DNA of 15,226 nucleotides from Bacteroidota bacterium (GTDB taxonomy: Bacteria > Bacteroidota > Bacteroidia > Flavobacteriales_F > PHOS-HE28). Where the stretch lies: positions 1 to 15,226 of the forward strand of contig JAEZDL010000155.1 in the NCBI GenBank assembly GCA_023418095.1, read 5' to 3'. The notes under the pieces are model-generated. The model was not told where the DNA came from, made no database searches, and saw only the letters and a program-made list of their open reading frames with translations. Below are positions 14,287 through 15,226 of this stretch, piece by piece. Made by a program: the position numbers and the translations under genes. How positions within the stretch are numbered: position 1 is the stretch's first letter; each line of letters opens with the position of its first letter.

Positions 14287-15226
14287 ATGCACCTCCTGAG
14301 CAAATCCACTTACATGCGCGGCAGGCAATGCGAAAAAGCATTGTTCCTGTTGAAGAACAAGCGTGAGCTGGCCACTCCCCCATCGGTCTCGCTGCAGGCG
14401 ATCTTCGATCAGGGTTCATTGGTCGGCGATCTCGCCTGCACCCGCTTCCCGGGCGGCATTGATTGTTCGGCGGAAGATCATCGCGAATACGGTCCGGCGC
14501 TGGAGAAAACGCGGCAGGCATTGCTGACGCATGACGTGATCTACGAGGCCGCATTCCAGCATGAGGAAGTGCTTGCGGTGATAGACCTCCTGGTGCGCGA
14601 CGGCGATGGCTGGAAGGCGATCGAGGTGAAGAGCAGCACCAGCGTGAAGGAACAATTCGTGGAGGATGCGGCGCTGCAATACCATGTGATCACATCGTGT
14701 GGCGTTAGGTTGAACAGCATCCACGTGATGCACATCGACAACAGCTACGTGCGGCAAGGGCCGATCGATGTGCAGCAGCTTTTCGCGATCCAGGATGTGA
14801 CCACCGAAGTGGTGAAAAGGCAGCCCGATGTGCGATCAACGATCGAAAGGTTGAAGGCCATGCTGGCGGCTGGGATCGAACCGGAGCGCGAGATCGGCCC
14901 GCATTGCGATTCACCGTACTCGTGCGACTTCAAGGAACATTGCTGGAAACATCTGCCCGTGCCGTCGGTCTTCGATCTGGCCCATGGAAAGGTGAAAGGT
15001 CATGAGCTTTTCGATCAAGGCATCGTCCGGCTTGATGATGTGCCCGATGATCTTCCATTGAACCCGAGGCAACGGAAACAGATCGACGTGCACAAGAAGG
15101 GATCACCATCGATCGAACCGGAACGGATCAAACACTTTCTCGATCAATTGCGGTACCCGGTGTATTGCCTCGATTTCGAGACATTCTCCTGCGCGATCCC
15201 GCCGTTCGATGGCACGCGTCCGTTCC
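14287..15226 (+). CDS. DUF2779 protein with Cas4/RecB-like nuclease core, 5' part (runs off right edge)
   Basis: The frame from ATG 14287 is open to the window end, giving 313 residues. It starts 'LSKSTYMRGRQCEKALFL', typical for Cas4-like RecB nucleases. The PD-(D/E)XK core is visible: Asp100 in 'LAVIDLLV', Glu113-X-Lys115 in 'IEVKSS', and Gln131-Tyr132. Cys15 plus Cys207, Cys213 and Cys219 ('CDSPYSCDFKEHC') fit the four ligands of a Cas4/AddB-type 4Fe-4S cluster. Further on, 'VYCLDFETF' (292-300) supplies the Asp-X-Glu first motif of a DnaQ-like exonuclease domain, the DUF2779 part, which continues beyond the window. The protein would therefore hold two nuclease modules acting on DNA or RNA. 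Its biological role is unknown. It lies 55 bases behind the WYL regulator gene. Confidence 0.88.
   Translation, partial: MHLLSKSTYMRGRQCEKALFLLKNKRELATPPSVSLQAIFDQGSLVGDLACTRFPGGIDCSAEDHREYGPALEKTRQALLTHDVIYEAAFQHEEVLAVIDLLVRDGDGWKAIEVKSSTSVKEQFVEDAALQYHVITSCGVRLNSIHVMHIDNSYVRQGPIDVQQLFAIQDVTTEVVKRQPDVRSTIERLKAMLAAGIEPEREIGPHCDSPYSCDFKEHCWKHLPVPSVFDLAHGKVKGHELFDQGIVRLDDVPDDLPLNPRQRKQIDVHKKGSPSIEPERIKHFLDQLRYPVYCLDFETFSCAIPPFDGTRPF

Noticed and set aside
1..15226. CRISPR array, insertion sequence or direct repeats bounding an element
   Set aside because: I saw no regularly spaced repeats, transposase motifs or paired terminal repeats when reading both strands.

Overview
The window looks like a chromosomal segment of a Bacteroidota bacterium with moderately high GC (my estimate is about 55%). 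The signs are a secreted repeat protein with a C-terminal type IX secretion (T9SS) sorting tail, promoters of the Bacteroidota form (TTG, 19-base spacer, TAnnTTTG-like -7 box), near-absence of clear Shine-Dalgarno sites, and typical Bacteroidota families (GNAT-nitrilase fusion, DUF418, delta-60 repeats). GATC and the palindrome GCGATCGC are strikingly frequent. I found no insertion sequence, rRNA, CRISPR array or complete phage module.

Layout. Bases 1-264 hold the first codons of a leftward PfkB-type sugar kinase and a rightward tRNA-Asn(GUU) with its own promoter and a strong terminator. Bases 265-662 hold a decayed GIY-YIG nuclease gene, now split over two frames with an internal stop, and a possible 31-34 aa lipoprotein. 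Bases 663-3547 hold a GNAT-carbon-nitrogen hydrolase fusion, a convergent intact GIY-YIG protein, a DUF6508 protein and a doubtful small ORF. Bases 3673-5527 hold a DUF418 membrane protein and a DUF305 lipoprotein. On the minus strand, 5519-6024 holds a small protein with two CX3C motifs, perhaps coupled to a tiny upstream ORF by an ATGA overlap.

Bases 6098-8825 form the most interesting unit. Two tandem paralogous multi-pass membrane proteins of no family I recognise are followed, with overlapping reading frames, by a NarL/DesK-type histidine kinase that has almost no sensor region and by its LuxR-type response regulator. I infer that the membrane pair supplies the missing sensing function.

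Bases 8936-10390 encode a secreted protein with about seven delta-60 repeats and a T9SS tail. After a 322-base gap come a soluble hybrid histidine kinase (PAS-PAS-HisKA-HATPase-REC) and a secreted TIMP/NTR-like protein. The right end (13344-15226) holds a WYL-domain regulator and the 5' part of a DUF2779 protein that combines a Cas4/RecB-like nuclease core, four cysteines suited to an Fe-S cluster, and the start of a DnaQ-like exonuclease motif. The window ends inside this gene.
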